From Craspedostauros australis (taxonomy: Eukaryota; Bacillariophyta; Bacillariophyceae; Mastogloiales; Achnanthaceae), in assembly GCA_026770025.1 (NCBI GenBank), contig JAMXDE010000005.1, forward strand, positions 496,001-560,000: 64,000 bases of DNA. Reading direction: 5' to 3'. Shown here in pieces: positions 22,014-31,672 of the stretch (position 1 is its first letter; each line of letters starts with the position of its first letter). A program made the position numbers and the translations under genes. The notes beneath the pieces are model-generated. The model had not been told where the DNA came from. It saw nothing but the letters and a program-made list of their open reading frames with translations, and searched no databases.

Positions 22014-23804
22014 CTATAGTTCTTCCGAAACATCATCGGCTTCCACACCCACACCTACGTCCACGTCCACATCCATATTCATATTCATATCTGCATGATC
22101 ATTGCTGCCAAGCAAAGTTTCCCAATGCTGCCAGAAATAGAACAAAGCGAACAGCCAACCTGCAAGTGCCGCCGTCGCCGCGATCATGTCCATGAGACCG
22201 GGATCGGCGTTACCCGTCCTGCGTGACCGCCTGCGTGTCTTGCCGGGCGTGGCGGGTGGATTGTGAATGCCGTGCGCCTCACGCCATTGCATGTGCACGT
22301 TGCTTGCGAACGTCTGCAGGGGACCTCTGCCGCGCCATTCCGCACAGAATCGGCACTGCTTCACGCCTTGCACGGCGTCCGTGACGCCCTGGTCCTGTAC
22401 GCCCATCAGGTCGCTGCGCTTTGGCACCACGAGCCCGATGGGGCTGCGTTTGTCCGAATCGCTGGTGCCGTGCCGTCGTCTGTCGCTGCTGCCGAGCATC
22501 ACGGCGTCCATGCAGGCCTCGAGGCCAGGGGCGGCGCGGTGATGGTTGGACAGGCCGACCGTGATGCCTTGGCAAAGCCGTCGCATCTTCGAATGAGACG
22601 CCGCCATGCGTGCAAGCGCCTGCGCTATTTCGGACTGGTCACGGAATTGCTCCTGGTCGTCGTCGCGTGCCTGCTGATCTGCTTCAGCTTCTGCCTCTTC
22701 GGTCCCGGCTGATTCCGATGCCGGGTGGCATACTTTGTCCACGACGACGTAGAGCTTGGCGCGGTTGGCGTTGTCAGATTCAGTCGAATCTGACGATTCG
22801 GACGCCGATGCTGATCGGTGGACTGACGAAGATTTGGGAGCGGTTGGGAATGATGTTTTGTGCTCGCTTTGATGAGGGGCATCCTCCTGAGAATTGCCCT
22901 TCCATTCGTCTTGCGTGTCCTTGTCTGCGTCGTCGTTGCCGTTGTCACGGGACATGTCTGCTTGCTCTTGCTCTTCCTGCTGCTCCTCCCGTCGCTGCTG
23001 AGCGAGAAACTCGGCGACGTTGATATGCGGTACGGATTGACAGCGGCGTTTGGTCTCCGAAGGACGATCCAAATCGACCAGGCCGTCGAGCTGTTGGAGC
23101 AGCCTGTAGAGGACGCTCTCGGCAAAGACGCGAGCGCTCATGTCGGGATCCGCCCACAGGACGTAGAGGATGAGATGCTGCGGGATGTTCCTTGCGTCCG
23201 TGAGGGAGGAGTCCGTCGTCTCGATGGTCTCATCGCAGTCATAGTCATCGAGAAAGACCATGGCCTGGCTGTGCACCTCCAGCTCAGACAGCATGTAAAA
23301 CCGTTCGCACGAATAGTTGGGCATCTGCTCCGTGTTCAGGATGGTCACCGAGAGCGGCCCACCGCGGCTCTCTCCCTTCGCCTTCAGCATGCATGATGAT
23401 GATCCCGATCGTCTCATTCTGATGATGCACGAGTGACCGTTCCCGTTGCTGATGTCGCTATTGCTGATGTCGCTGCTGCTGATGCCGCTACTGCTGTTTT
23501 TGTTGCTCCTTGGACGGCCGCTTCCGCTATTCTGGATTCGACGATGCGACGATGTGACGATGGCGTAGCTGTTCCTGTTGCTGTTGCCAGCCTCTCCAAT
23601 AATGATCACAGTATATGCTCCTGCTTCAAGTTCTCTGCTGCGTGATCCTTCGTGACGTGTTTGTGCTCGACAATCAAAGGTGATGTGGCTGTACTGGTGT
23701 TCAATTTGTGCGCCTTCCCTTTCCTGTTCCTTCTGTCTGCGCTCCAGGTACAGGTTGCACAGGTACACGACCTGCAGCCACCAAACTTCTGCAGATACTC
23801 GCAT
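22014..23804 (-). CDS. Putative C-terminally membrane-anchored protein with C2H2-like segment
   Basis: A minus-strand frame of up to 596 aa (ATG at 23804). The first ~125 residues are Ser/Asn/Arg-rich with a microsatellite-like SDISNSDISNGNG repeat, so the true start may be the ATG at 23417 or 23390. After this comes a part that looks folded (PLSVTILNTEQMPNYSCERF, LILYVLWADPDMSARVFAES, LYRLLQQLDGLVDLD), a Glu/Gln-rich helix, a disordered acidic Ser-rich linker, and a Cys/His cluster CRFCAEW...HMQWREAHG with C2H2-like spacing. Near the C-terminus a single hydrophobic segment (MIAATAALAGWLFALFYFW) is followed by a short acidic tail, the layout of a tail-anchored protein. I do not recognise the family. 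It is divergent from the TEX10-like gene, sharing a 451-bp upstream region. Confidence 0.6.
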   Translation of the reverse strand: MRVSAEVWWLQVVYLCNLYLERRQKEQEREGAQIEHQYSHITFDCRAQTRHEGSRSRELEAGAYTVIIIGEAGNSNRNSYAIVTSSHRRIQNSGSGRPRSNKNSSSGISSSDISNSDISNGNGHSCIIRMRRSGSSSCMLKAKGESRGGPLSVTILNTEQMPNYSCERFYMLSELEVHSQAMVFLDDYDCDETIETTDSSLTDARNIPQHLILYVLWADPDMSARVFAESVLYRLLQQLDGLVDLDRPSETKRRCQSVPHINVAEFLAQQRREEQQEEQEQADMSRDNGNDDADKDTQDEWKGNSQEDAPHQSEHKTSFPTAPKSSSVHRSASASESSDSTESDNANRAKLYVVVDKVCHPASESAGTEEAEAEADQQARDDDQEQFRDQSEIAQALARMAASHSKMRRLCQGITVGLSNHHRAAPGLEACMDAVMLGSSDRRRHGTSDSDKRSPIGLVVPKRSDLMGVQDQGVTDAVQGVKQCRFCAEWRGRGPLQTFASNVHMQWREAHGIHNPPATPGKTRRRSRRTGNADPGLMDMIAATAALAGWLFALFYFWQHWETLLGSNDHADMNMNMDVDVDVGVGVEADDVSEEL

Positions 23805-24255
23805 TCTGCTGATGTGGACGTGGTTGTGTGTTGTGGTGTCGATTTTGTTGAAGATGTGTTGTCCGCAGGATCAACAGTGTCTGGCACAGCGCTCGAGCGG
23901 TGCATGCACAGACAGTGTAAGTGACAATTTGTGAAAACACGAACCACGATTGAACCTTGACTGTTTGTCGAGAATCGTATTCATTGTCAGTTCGTATCTG
24001 TCTGTCTGTCATTTTGCGCAGTGTGTCCTCCACAACAAAGGCTCATAACCAGTTTCAAACTCACAAGAACAAACCATTTTTGTTTTCCACCCAAGACAGA
24101 AAGAGAACACCGTTCCAACAACAAGGACTGCAACACTCCACACAAAACGAATGACGCTTGTGATGGCCACAAAATCCACGAGGACGAAACTCACGCACAA
24201 GCAGAGACACGATTACTGGCACGGGTACGGGCACCGGCACGAGTAGAGGACGATC
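23805..24255. promoter_or_regulatory. Shared upstream region of divergent genes
   Basis: 451 bp between the putative tail-anchored protein gene (minus) and the TEX10/IPI1 gene (plus). Just before the plus-strand ATG there is a purine-rich stretch and a repeated ACGGGT/GGCACG pattern. No TATA box is clear. Confidence 0.4.
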
Positions 24256-27200
24256 ATGGCAGGAGGCAAAGGAAAAGGCAGCAGCAGCAACAAACGAAGC
24301 GGTCCGTCCAGCAAGGGCCAGCAGGACTTCAAGCGCATCAAGGCGAAGGTGGGAAAGAAGGCGCCGAAGAAGGCAAATGAGACGGACACGGAATTCCGAG
24401 CAGCCAGGCTGCACGTGGCCGATCAGGTGGTGTCGCGTGATGACAGCGCAGCAATAGCGACCACAGATGCATCCAGCCTCGTATCCTCGAGGGGCAGAAC
24501 CCTCACGGAGCTCAGCATGCAGCTCGGTCATCCGGCCGCGGCGGCAAGGGCGTCAGCCGTCAGGGGAATCGGCAGCATCGCGACGGGGCTCAACGATGCC
24601 ACCTTGCGCGCGCACATCTCCACCATCCTCTCCGCCGCATGCAAGTGCTGCGTCGATGAAGACGATCAGGTCCGCACGGAGGGTTTGGCGTTGCTGCAGA
24701 AGATGCTGCACAAGCTGGACAACGCCTCCATCAAGCCATTCTGCTCGTTGCTCGTGGCCTACGCGACGTCCGCTCTCAACAGCCTCGATCGGTTGACCCG
24801 CGTCGACGGGGCCAAGATGGTGCACCTTCTGTGCTCGGCGGCGCGTGGGCTGATGCGATCGCATGTGCACAAGCTATTTCCGCCGTACCCCGGCATCCTG
24901 TCCGATCGACGCGCCACGAAGCATCTCGAGACGACGATGGAGTCGCTGTGCTCCCTGCTCAAGGCGTCCGAAAAGGCATTTGGCGACAGCACGGCATCGA
25001 GCGGCAGGCACCAGGATGCGATGCAGCTGAATTCGGAACCGGACCTCGTCTTCACGAGAGGCGGGAGGAATGCGCTCATCGTCAGCCGTCCGCAGAGGTC
25101 GAGGCTGGCCTTTCATGCGAGTCGCGGTTCCAACTGGATCGACCTGCAGTCGGTGATCAACGATGCCGAGAAGCGTGATCATCGTCAAGGTGACAAGCAC
25201 TCCGCAACGGACGTTGCGCAGAATGTATCCATGAAGATCGTTCACGAGCTCCTCACCACCCTTCGCAATGTGCTGGTGGAGATGACCGAACAGGAGGACG
25301 GCAATGGGGCGGTCGTACCAGGAGCAGTAGCAACAGCAAAGGCGGCAGGTTCGGCATCGTCATCCTCTTCGTCGGCGACCTCAGGTGCAGCTGGGGCGTC
25401 CACTCTATCCAACCGAAAGCCGGACGTGAATCGTTTGCTGATCGTGACGAGGTGCATCCGACTGTGCTGGCAGTTGTGTCCGGAGACGGAAGCTGCGGCT
25501 TTTTCTGATGATGCACCCGACGGGACGGACGGAGCCTCGGCTTCTCCCAAGGCACACCATCACAACGCGGTGCGTGCCGGACATCACATCGCCACGATCT
25601 TGCTGGGCATGTTCCCGCTGTCGGTCGACGATGTGACGATCGGAAATGACTTGGCGCAGCTGTCCAGCCTCAATGCATTGATTGGGAACACCATCATGGG
25701 CTTCGCCATCCACGAAGCAGTGCGGAGCAACAGGTCGTATGAGCTCGGCTGGGTCGATCCGCTCTTCACCTTCGTGCTACCCAAATTGGACATGCTGACA
25801 GTGACCAACGATTCCTCTGCTGTCCTCTCCGTCGTCAACGGAATCCTCCTTCAGGATGTTGGCGACGACAAGGTCATGATGGGCACGCGGATCATGCTGA
25901 TCGAGACGATCTACAAATCGATATTCCTGGCAGGGCCGAACCGCGATGCCGACAACATGAGGCATTCATCCTCGCGGAAGCTCGTCATGACTCTGTATGA
26001 GATGGTGAAACGGAACGGGTACTTGGTGCATGCCGGCGAAGGTAGGACCGACAAGCTGGTATCCCTGTTGCGTCGGATGGTACTGGAGCTTCCTGCATTT
26101 CTCGAGGCATGGGGAGATCAATTCCAATTCGAGACAATGGCCGTCGTCTCATTGTTGCACCAAGTTGCGCGACGGATCGAGGATCGAAACAGCCCCGTGC
26201 TGGCCTCTCTGCGAGAGCAGCTGTGCTGCTTCGTGACGTGTGGGACAAAGTCCAACGCCGTCGCCATCACTGTAAGCAGCACGAGCAGCAGCTTGAAGGT
26301 GAATCGGTCGATCTTCGAACTCGTATCCGAGAGGATCCAGAGAGCCTTCATTGGCTTGGTGGTGATGATCGAATCACCGAAGCAGCAGATGATAACGGCA
26401 TTGGCCAACATTTGCTCCCGGTCACATGCTGGCGCCCCGTCTCCCACGGCTGGCAGTGCAGTGGTGGCGTACATATACGACGGATTGCACAGCATTTGCA
26501 GAACGATGACGATGCAATCCTACCTCCAATTTCTCATCGATGGCACTGGCATGACGAGGCTGCTAAAACGAAAAACTGCGACTGCGTCCTCAGGCGACAA
26601 CAGCAACAGCAGCAGCAACACAAAGGATGACATCCAAGCAACGAAAGTTGATGCAGATGTTGTCACCAGTTTGGACAGGGCATTGCAGCTCACAGCAAAC
26701 GCCTGCATGCGCTGTGGATCGGAAAAGATCCTTTCAATGCTGGCCCCGTTGCTCTCGCAGTGGATGTGGAGCAAGAAGGGGTCAGCCCAGGATTGCTGCC
26801 TGAGGTCGAGGTGCGCTCTCGCCCTCATCGCGGTCCTGGCAACGGACCTTGGTTCCATGCATGCGGACACTCGTGGTGCACTGCCAACACCTGTGTCATC
26901 GGAATTACCAACAACCGCATCGCTGGCATCTCCAGCACCATCAGCAGCGGGCCCGACAACGATGCTGGCAAAGGTCAAGCTCCATCAACCAGTCATCGCA
27001 TCCATCCACAGGCTATTCGCACATCTCTCCCGCACACCGATCAATTCGTCAGCATGGTGTTCACCCGTGGTGGTTCTCTTCATTCTGGAACCATCGTTGA
27101 TTGGGGAGGTGGTGGATCTGATCGCCGTGGACGAGAATGACCAAGGTGGAAGCGACAAGTCTGGCGCGGGGACAGCCACGAGCAGCACTTTGGATGAATC

Positions 27201-27393
27201 CGTTCTGCAGGTTTTGCAGAGCCTTATCCTGGACAGACGGATGCAACGATTGGTCGAAGACCATGGGCAGCTCTTGCTCGCAGCGATTACTCGGTTGCGG
27301 AAGCGCATGGTCGAGACGGACAAATCAATACCTACGGTGGACAAGGTGGAGCAACTGATCCATGTCAAGGTGGTTGCAGTCGACGGCAAATGA
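24256..27393 (+). CDS. TEX10: TEX10/IPI1-type pre-rRNA processing protein (Rix1 complex)
   Basis: A 1045-aa single-exon frame with an ATG at 24256. The N-terminus is diagnostic of the IPI1/TEX10 family: a Lys-rich leader, then QDFKRIKAKVGKKAPKKANE followed by TDTEFRAARLHV. It continues with LTELSMQLGHPAAAARASAV and an alpha-helical HEAT-like repeat region (LRAHISTILSAACKCCVDED, VRTEGLALLQKMLHKL), as in TEX10. The length fits the animal/plant TEX10 form (~900-1000 aa) better than short yeast Ipi1 (~330 aa). The family works in the nucleolus and nucleoplasm with Rix1/PELP1 and Rea1/MDN1 to mature the 60S subunit and process ITS2. Low-complexity inserts occur at nt 25300-25410 and 26570-26640. 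The C-terminus ends in a helical region. Family assignment is firm; the middle is divergent. Confidence 0.87.
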   Translation: MAGGKGKGSSSNKRSGPSSKGQQDFKRIKAKVGKKAPKKANETDTEFRAARLHVADQVVSRDDSAAIATTDASSLVSSRGRTLTELSMQLGHPAAAARASAVRGIGSIATGLNDATLRAHISTILSAACKCCVDEDDQVRTEGLALLQKMLHKLDNASIKPFCSLLVAYATSALNSLDRLTRVDGAKMVHLLCSAARGLMRSHVHKLFPPYPGILSDRRATKHLETTMESLCSLLKASEKAFGDSTASSGRHQDAMQLNSEPDLVFTRGGRNALIVSRPQRSRLAFHASRGSNWIDLQSVINDAEKRDHRQGDKHSATDVAQNVSMKIVHELLTTLRNVLVEMTEQEDGNGAVVPGAVATAKAAGSASSSSSSATSGAAGASTLSNRKPDVNRLLIVTRCIRLCWQLCPETEAAAFSDDAPDGTDGASASPKAHHHNAVRAGHHIATILLGMFPLSVDDVTIGNDLAQLSSLNALIGNTIMGFAIHEAVRSNRSYELGWVDPLFTFVLPKLDMLTVTNDSSAVLSVVNGILLQDVGDDKVMMGTRIMLIETIYKSIFLAGPNRDADNMRHSSSRKLVMTLYEMVKRNGYLVHAGEGRTDKLVSLLRRMVLELPAFLEAWGDQFQFETMAVVSLLHQVARRIEDRNSPVLASLREQLCCFVTCGTKSNAVAITVSSTSSSLKVNRSIFELVSERIQRAFIGLVVMIESPKQQMITALANICSRSHAGAPSPTAGSAVVAYIYDGLHSICRTMTMQSYLQFLIDGTGMTRLLKRKTATASSGDNSNSSSNTKDDIQATKVDADVVTSLDRALQLTANACMRCGSEKILSMLAPLLSQWMWSKKGSAQDCCLRSRCALALIAVLATDLGSMHADTRGALPTPVSSELPTTASLASPAPSAAGPTTMLAKVKLHQPVIASIHRLFAHLSRTPINSSAWCSPVVVLFILEPSLIGEVVDLIAVDENDQGGSDKSGAGTATSSTLDESVLQVLQSLILDRRMQRLVEDHGQLLLAAITRLRKRMVETDKSIPTVDKVEQLIHVKVVAVDGK

Positions 27394-27748
27394 ATCACTC
27401 CAGGTCACAGCATACGTGTATAGTATGGTACGAGTACAGCACAGCGCATCCATCATGAGCAGATCATCATACTCTACGCTGCTATACTTTAAGTAGGAGA
27501 CGAGCTCCTATCATACGCTTGAGACGCTCTTGGGCCATAGGCATCAACCGTTTGCTCTACTTGCTTCGTGGATTCATTGTTGCTGTGGTGATGATGCGCT
27601 CTGCATGCGGGGCTCCCCCATGCCAAGATGCGTGAAACTCAAGCTGCGCCATGTCCTGGCACCATCCTACACACACACTCGTGCTGCACACAACTATGGG
27701 GACGACGGAAGAGTGTTATTCATACTCATGCTTACACAGTTGGGATGT
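27394..27748. other. Intergenic between convergent genes
   Basis: 355 bp between the stops of the TEX10-like and EF2 genes. It includes GGTACGAGTACAG (octamer TACGAGTA at 27429-27436). Probably overlapping 3' UTRs; no gene seen. Confidence 0.6.
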
Positions 27749-30700
27749 TTAGAGCTTGTCAAGGTACTTGCTGAGCTCCGGCACGCCCTCGGAGAGACCC
27801 TTGCGCTTTCGGACGGCGAGGATGGTCTCCTTGACCTTGCTGGTCTCAGCGAATGGAGACCCAGACATTGGCTCCCAATGATCGAAGGAGCACTGTGGGA
27901 AGGCCTTTCCTCCGGTGTTGGATCGGAGATCGGCAGTGAAACCGAACGAATCCATGATTGGGAGGTAGGCGAGGAGGGTCATCATTGGGGTTCCTGGTCG
28001 CTGTTCCTCGCTGAAGACGTGTCCACGACGGCGGGTCAGCACACCGTACACGTTACCCATGGCGTCCTGCGGCACAGCGATGTTACACAGGTAGACTGGC
28101 TCGAGGATGCCTGGCTCGCCTGCCAAGATTGAGGCGAAGCACACGCGGCGGGCGGTTGGCATGATCTGTCCCATACCACGGTGGATGGCATCGGCGTGAA
28201 GCACGACATCCATGAGGTTGAATCTGTTTCCACGCATCTGCTCCTCGCACATTGGTCCGCTCTGGGTGGCCCAGGCGAATCCTCCGACGACGGACTCCTT
28301 GATCTCAAGGAGGTAGTTGACTCCCTTGGTGGTGTCAACCATGAGGTTTGGTCCGGTTCCGTCTGGACCGAAGGCCCAGATCTTACGGGCCTCGGAGACA
28401 TCCCAGCCGAAGTTGTCGGCGAGGTGTCGTCCCATGGCCTTGGACTCTGTGCCAGCCTTGACATCACCATCGTCGATGGCCTTGCAGAGCTCCTCGCCGA
28501 GTGGCTCGGCCTCCACGAAGAGACGGTTGTGCTTGTTGGCGGACTTGGCCAGACAGGTCTGGTTGGACTTGCTGGTACAAGTCTCACGGAAAGAGACGAC
28601 TGGGTCGGAGACCTTGACCTCGGTACCCATGAAGTCCTGCTGCAGATCCTGGAGGCAGATCTCCAAGTGGAGCTCGCCGGAAGCGGCGATGATATGCTCA
28701 CCGGACTCTTCGGTGTAGCACAGAACCATAGGATCGGACTTGGCGAGACGCTTCATGCCCTCGACGAGCTTTGGGAGGTCGGCGGAGTTCTTTGGCTCGA
28801 CGGCGCAACGCACGACCGGGGACACGGAGAACTTCATGGTCACGATGGTGCAGGCATCTGGCTCAGTGGCGATGGTTCCACTCTTGAGGAGGTACTGGTC
28901 GACACCGACGAGGGCGCAGGTGTTTCCGGCTGGGACATCGGCGACCTGCTCGGTGTAGCGTCCCATCATGATCAGGGTACGCTGGATGTTCTTCACCCAG
29001 AGCTCGGACTTCTTTCCTGGGACGTAGTTTGGTCCCATGATGCGGACCTTCTGTCCAGTGGCGATCTTTCCGGAGAAGACACGTCCGAAGGCGTAGAAAC
29101 GTCCCTTATCGGAGGTTGGGACCATCTTAGAGATGTACATGCACAGTGGGGCACCTTCGGAGGTGTCGCAGGTACGGATGGCCTCGGCGGTCTTGTCGTC
29201 GAGTGGACCGTCGTAGAGGGTATCGACACGGTACTTCTGGGCCTTGAATGGGGATGGCAAGTGGAGCACAATCATCTCAAGGACGGTGTCTCCAGCTGGG
29301 AGCCACTTCTGCATGACACGCTTCAGGAGCTGCTTTCCGGTGAGTTCCTTCTCCTCTCCCTTGAGCTCGACGCCGATGGCCTTCAACATCTTCTTGACCT
29401 TTCCGTGCTTCTCAGCCATGATGGCTTCGAAGAGGGTGGTGACTGGGGTCATGATGAACTGACAGAAGGCACGCTCGAGGGTACCGTTCTTGTCGGAGGT
29501 GGTCCACACCTTGCGGCCGGCATCGAAGTACCAGTCGCCCCAGAGCTTGGCCATCATCTTGCTCTCCTCGACGCCGAATTTGGCACCGTACGTCTTGGCG
29601 AAACGCTTGAGGGTGAATGCCCACTGGTGAAGACCGGATCCGAAGGCGACGGTTCCGATGGTTGGGTGGACCTGGATGTCACCGAGGGTCTCGTCGTTGT
29701 AAGTCGCGATGATCACGTTGACGGACTCGATGGCACGGCAGAAGGCCTGGTAGAGCTCCTCAGCTGGGAGCTGGAGCTCGAGGAGCGCACGGTCGACCTT
29801 GTTGACCATGAGAACCGGCTTAACACGCTCGTTGATGGCCTGACGGAGGACGGTCTCGGTCTGCACGCAGACTCCATCGATGGTGTCGACGACGACGAGG
29901 GCTCCGTCAGTGACACGGAGGGCGGCAGTGACTTCGGAGGAGAAGTCAACGTGACCTGGGGAGTCGATCAGGTTGATGAGGTAGGACTTCTCGGTGATCT
30001 GGACGTTCTGCTCGTTGTCGAGCTTGTCGGCGACCTCCTTGGCGAGGTCCTCCTGCTCCTCCTCGGTGAGGACACCCTTTTCCATGTCGTACTCGAAGAA
30101 CATGGAGATACCGGTGGACTTGATGGTGATACCGCGCTCGGCCTCATCGGCACGGGTGTCGGTGTAACGGGCACCTCCGGCAGCCTTGGCGGAGATAATT
30201 CCGGCCTTCTGGACGAGGGAATCGGTGAGGGTGGTCTTTCCGTGGTCAACGTGGGCAATCACGGACATGGAACGGATGTTGTGCTTGAGGTCCATGATGG
30301 ACCTCATTTGGTCGACTGTGAAGTTCACCTGTCATGGAAGCAGGTGCGTAAGGGGGAGGTGGGGGCAAGTGCCATTGTCGAAAGTATCGATAGTGTTGGA
30401 TTGATGGCATCGTGACATCGTGGCGTCATCAGTCAATCAATTCAATCGAGTGGGAATCAGGGAGAGCAGCAGGTTTGTGTCAGTTTGGTTCTGTTGTGTT
30501 TGTCACGGAGCACAATAGTCTTCGCAACTCAAATCAGCGTTGTGCACACGAGGGGGAGCATCTGCAATGGATGCTTGAGGGTGGCAGCGAGGTGCATGAG
30601 GGCGGAGGGAGGCATCATGGTCATGAAAGCGCTGCCCATGCGCGTGCTGCGGATTGACACGATTGCAGTTGGCAGACGTCGCATCCATCCTGCCGGTCGT

Positions 30701-31109
30701 TCCCTGCCTGCTGTGATGGTCTTCATGCTGCGTCATGGACCTCTGCCTATGGTGGAAGCCGTCCTCCAGCCAACCCTCTTGACCGACCATGCCTTCACAT
30801 CATCCATTGACATGCCATCCGTTTGGAATGGGTTGATTGGTGGTGGTGGTGGTACGTTGATGGTTTCGGCAGAAAAGATTCACTGGTTTTCTCGTACAGA
30901 ATCCACGTGGATCTCTACGCAGGCAAACTCAGGAGATCATTTCTTGGCATCCAGGACCACCACCGCTGCCATTCATGTTCCAATCGTCATTTCGCTGCAC
31001 AGAAAATCACATGCAGTTCAGACAATCGCAAGCACTTTGATTCGGGGCTTTCAGCCTTGCTCTACCATCGACATGGTCAAAATCGCCTGCCGTTGCATGT
31101 CCTCACCAT
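27749..31109 (-). CDS. EEF2: Translation elongation factor 2, intron after the start codon
   Basis: The main exon 30328-27749 is open and begins with GTG encoding V-N-F-T-V-D-Q-M-R, which is residue 2 onward of eEF2. An AG acceptor (ACAG/GTG) precedes it. Upstream on the same strand AAGATG is followed by a GTGAGG donor at 31106, so the ATG at 31109-31107 can be spliced on, giving M-V-N-F and an 860-aa protein, the usual eEF2 length. Motifs in order: G1 AHVDHGKT (residues 26-33), the [15 protein letters not shown] switch with the Thr phosphorylated by eEF2 kinase in animals, [22 protein letters not shown], and [10 protein letters not shown] near the C-terminus with the diphthamide His at about residue 717. 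eEF2 drives ribosomal translocation with GTP. The product is certain; the first exon is inferred from the splice sites. Confidence 0.97.
30329..31106 (-). other. Intron 1 of EF2
   Basis: Inferred 778-bp intron between the ATG codon and codon 2 (GTGAGG donor, ACAG acceptor). It is longer than the other introns here (324-503 bp). Its sequence has no convincing frame on either strand. An intron in the same place is known in mammalian EEF2 genes. Confidence 0.75.
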
Positions 31110-31622
31110 CTTGCTAGTTGTTTGGGCAGAGAGAAATCTTTGGGATAGTTGTCTGTGCCGTGTTGTCGGATTTTGTGTGTGATGCAACGAAAAGCCAGAT
31201 TCTGTCGTTCCTGGTGGACTTCGTGCTGTGCCGTCGTTGTTTCTGTTGTTGGTGTGCTTGGTCGTGGTGTGTGGTGGTGTGTGGTGGTAAGCTGTCGTGT
31301 GGTGTGGTCTGCCGCGATGCCTCACTGACAGAAACGAGCTGATGGCCCGACTGGAAGTACGAGAACGCCCAAAAGAACACCACGCATAACCACGCACCAC
31401 CACACACAAGCGCTGGATGTGCTTGTGGGCGTGACTGTCGATCTGAAGAATCCGAAACCCCGACGAGAACAGACGCCCAAACGTTGTTGTGGTGGTTGGG
31501 GTTGCCTTTCGAGAGATGATTGATTGGACGGTCACGATTGAATCACGTATCATCATCGAGTCCCATATAATAAACCTAAATAAGTACCTTAGACTTAGTT
31601 GCGTTGGTGTCTCCCTAGAACC

Positions 31623-31672
31623 AGAGAGACAGAGACAGCGAGAGACAGTGAGAGACAGTGAGAGACAGCGAG
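31623..31672 (+). repeat. 10-bp tandem repeat (GAGAGACAGT)
   Basis: About five units of GAGAGACAGY, with Y alternating between C and T, in the region upstream of EF2. Confidence 0.9.

Noticed and set aside
28181..30415. 744-codon frame antisense to EF2
   Set aside because: Codon-bias shadow of a highly expressed gene; EF2 on the other strand is unmistakable.
30485..31117. Plus-strand frame of 210 codons
   Set aside because: Lies antisense to the EF2 intron; no family resemblance.
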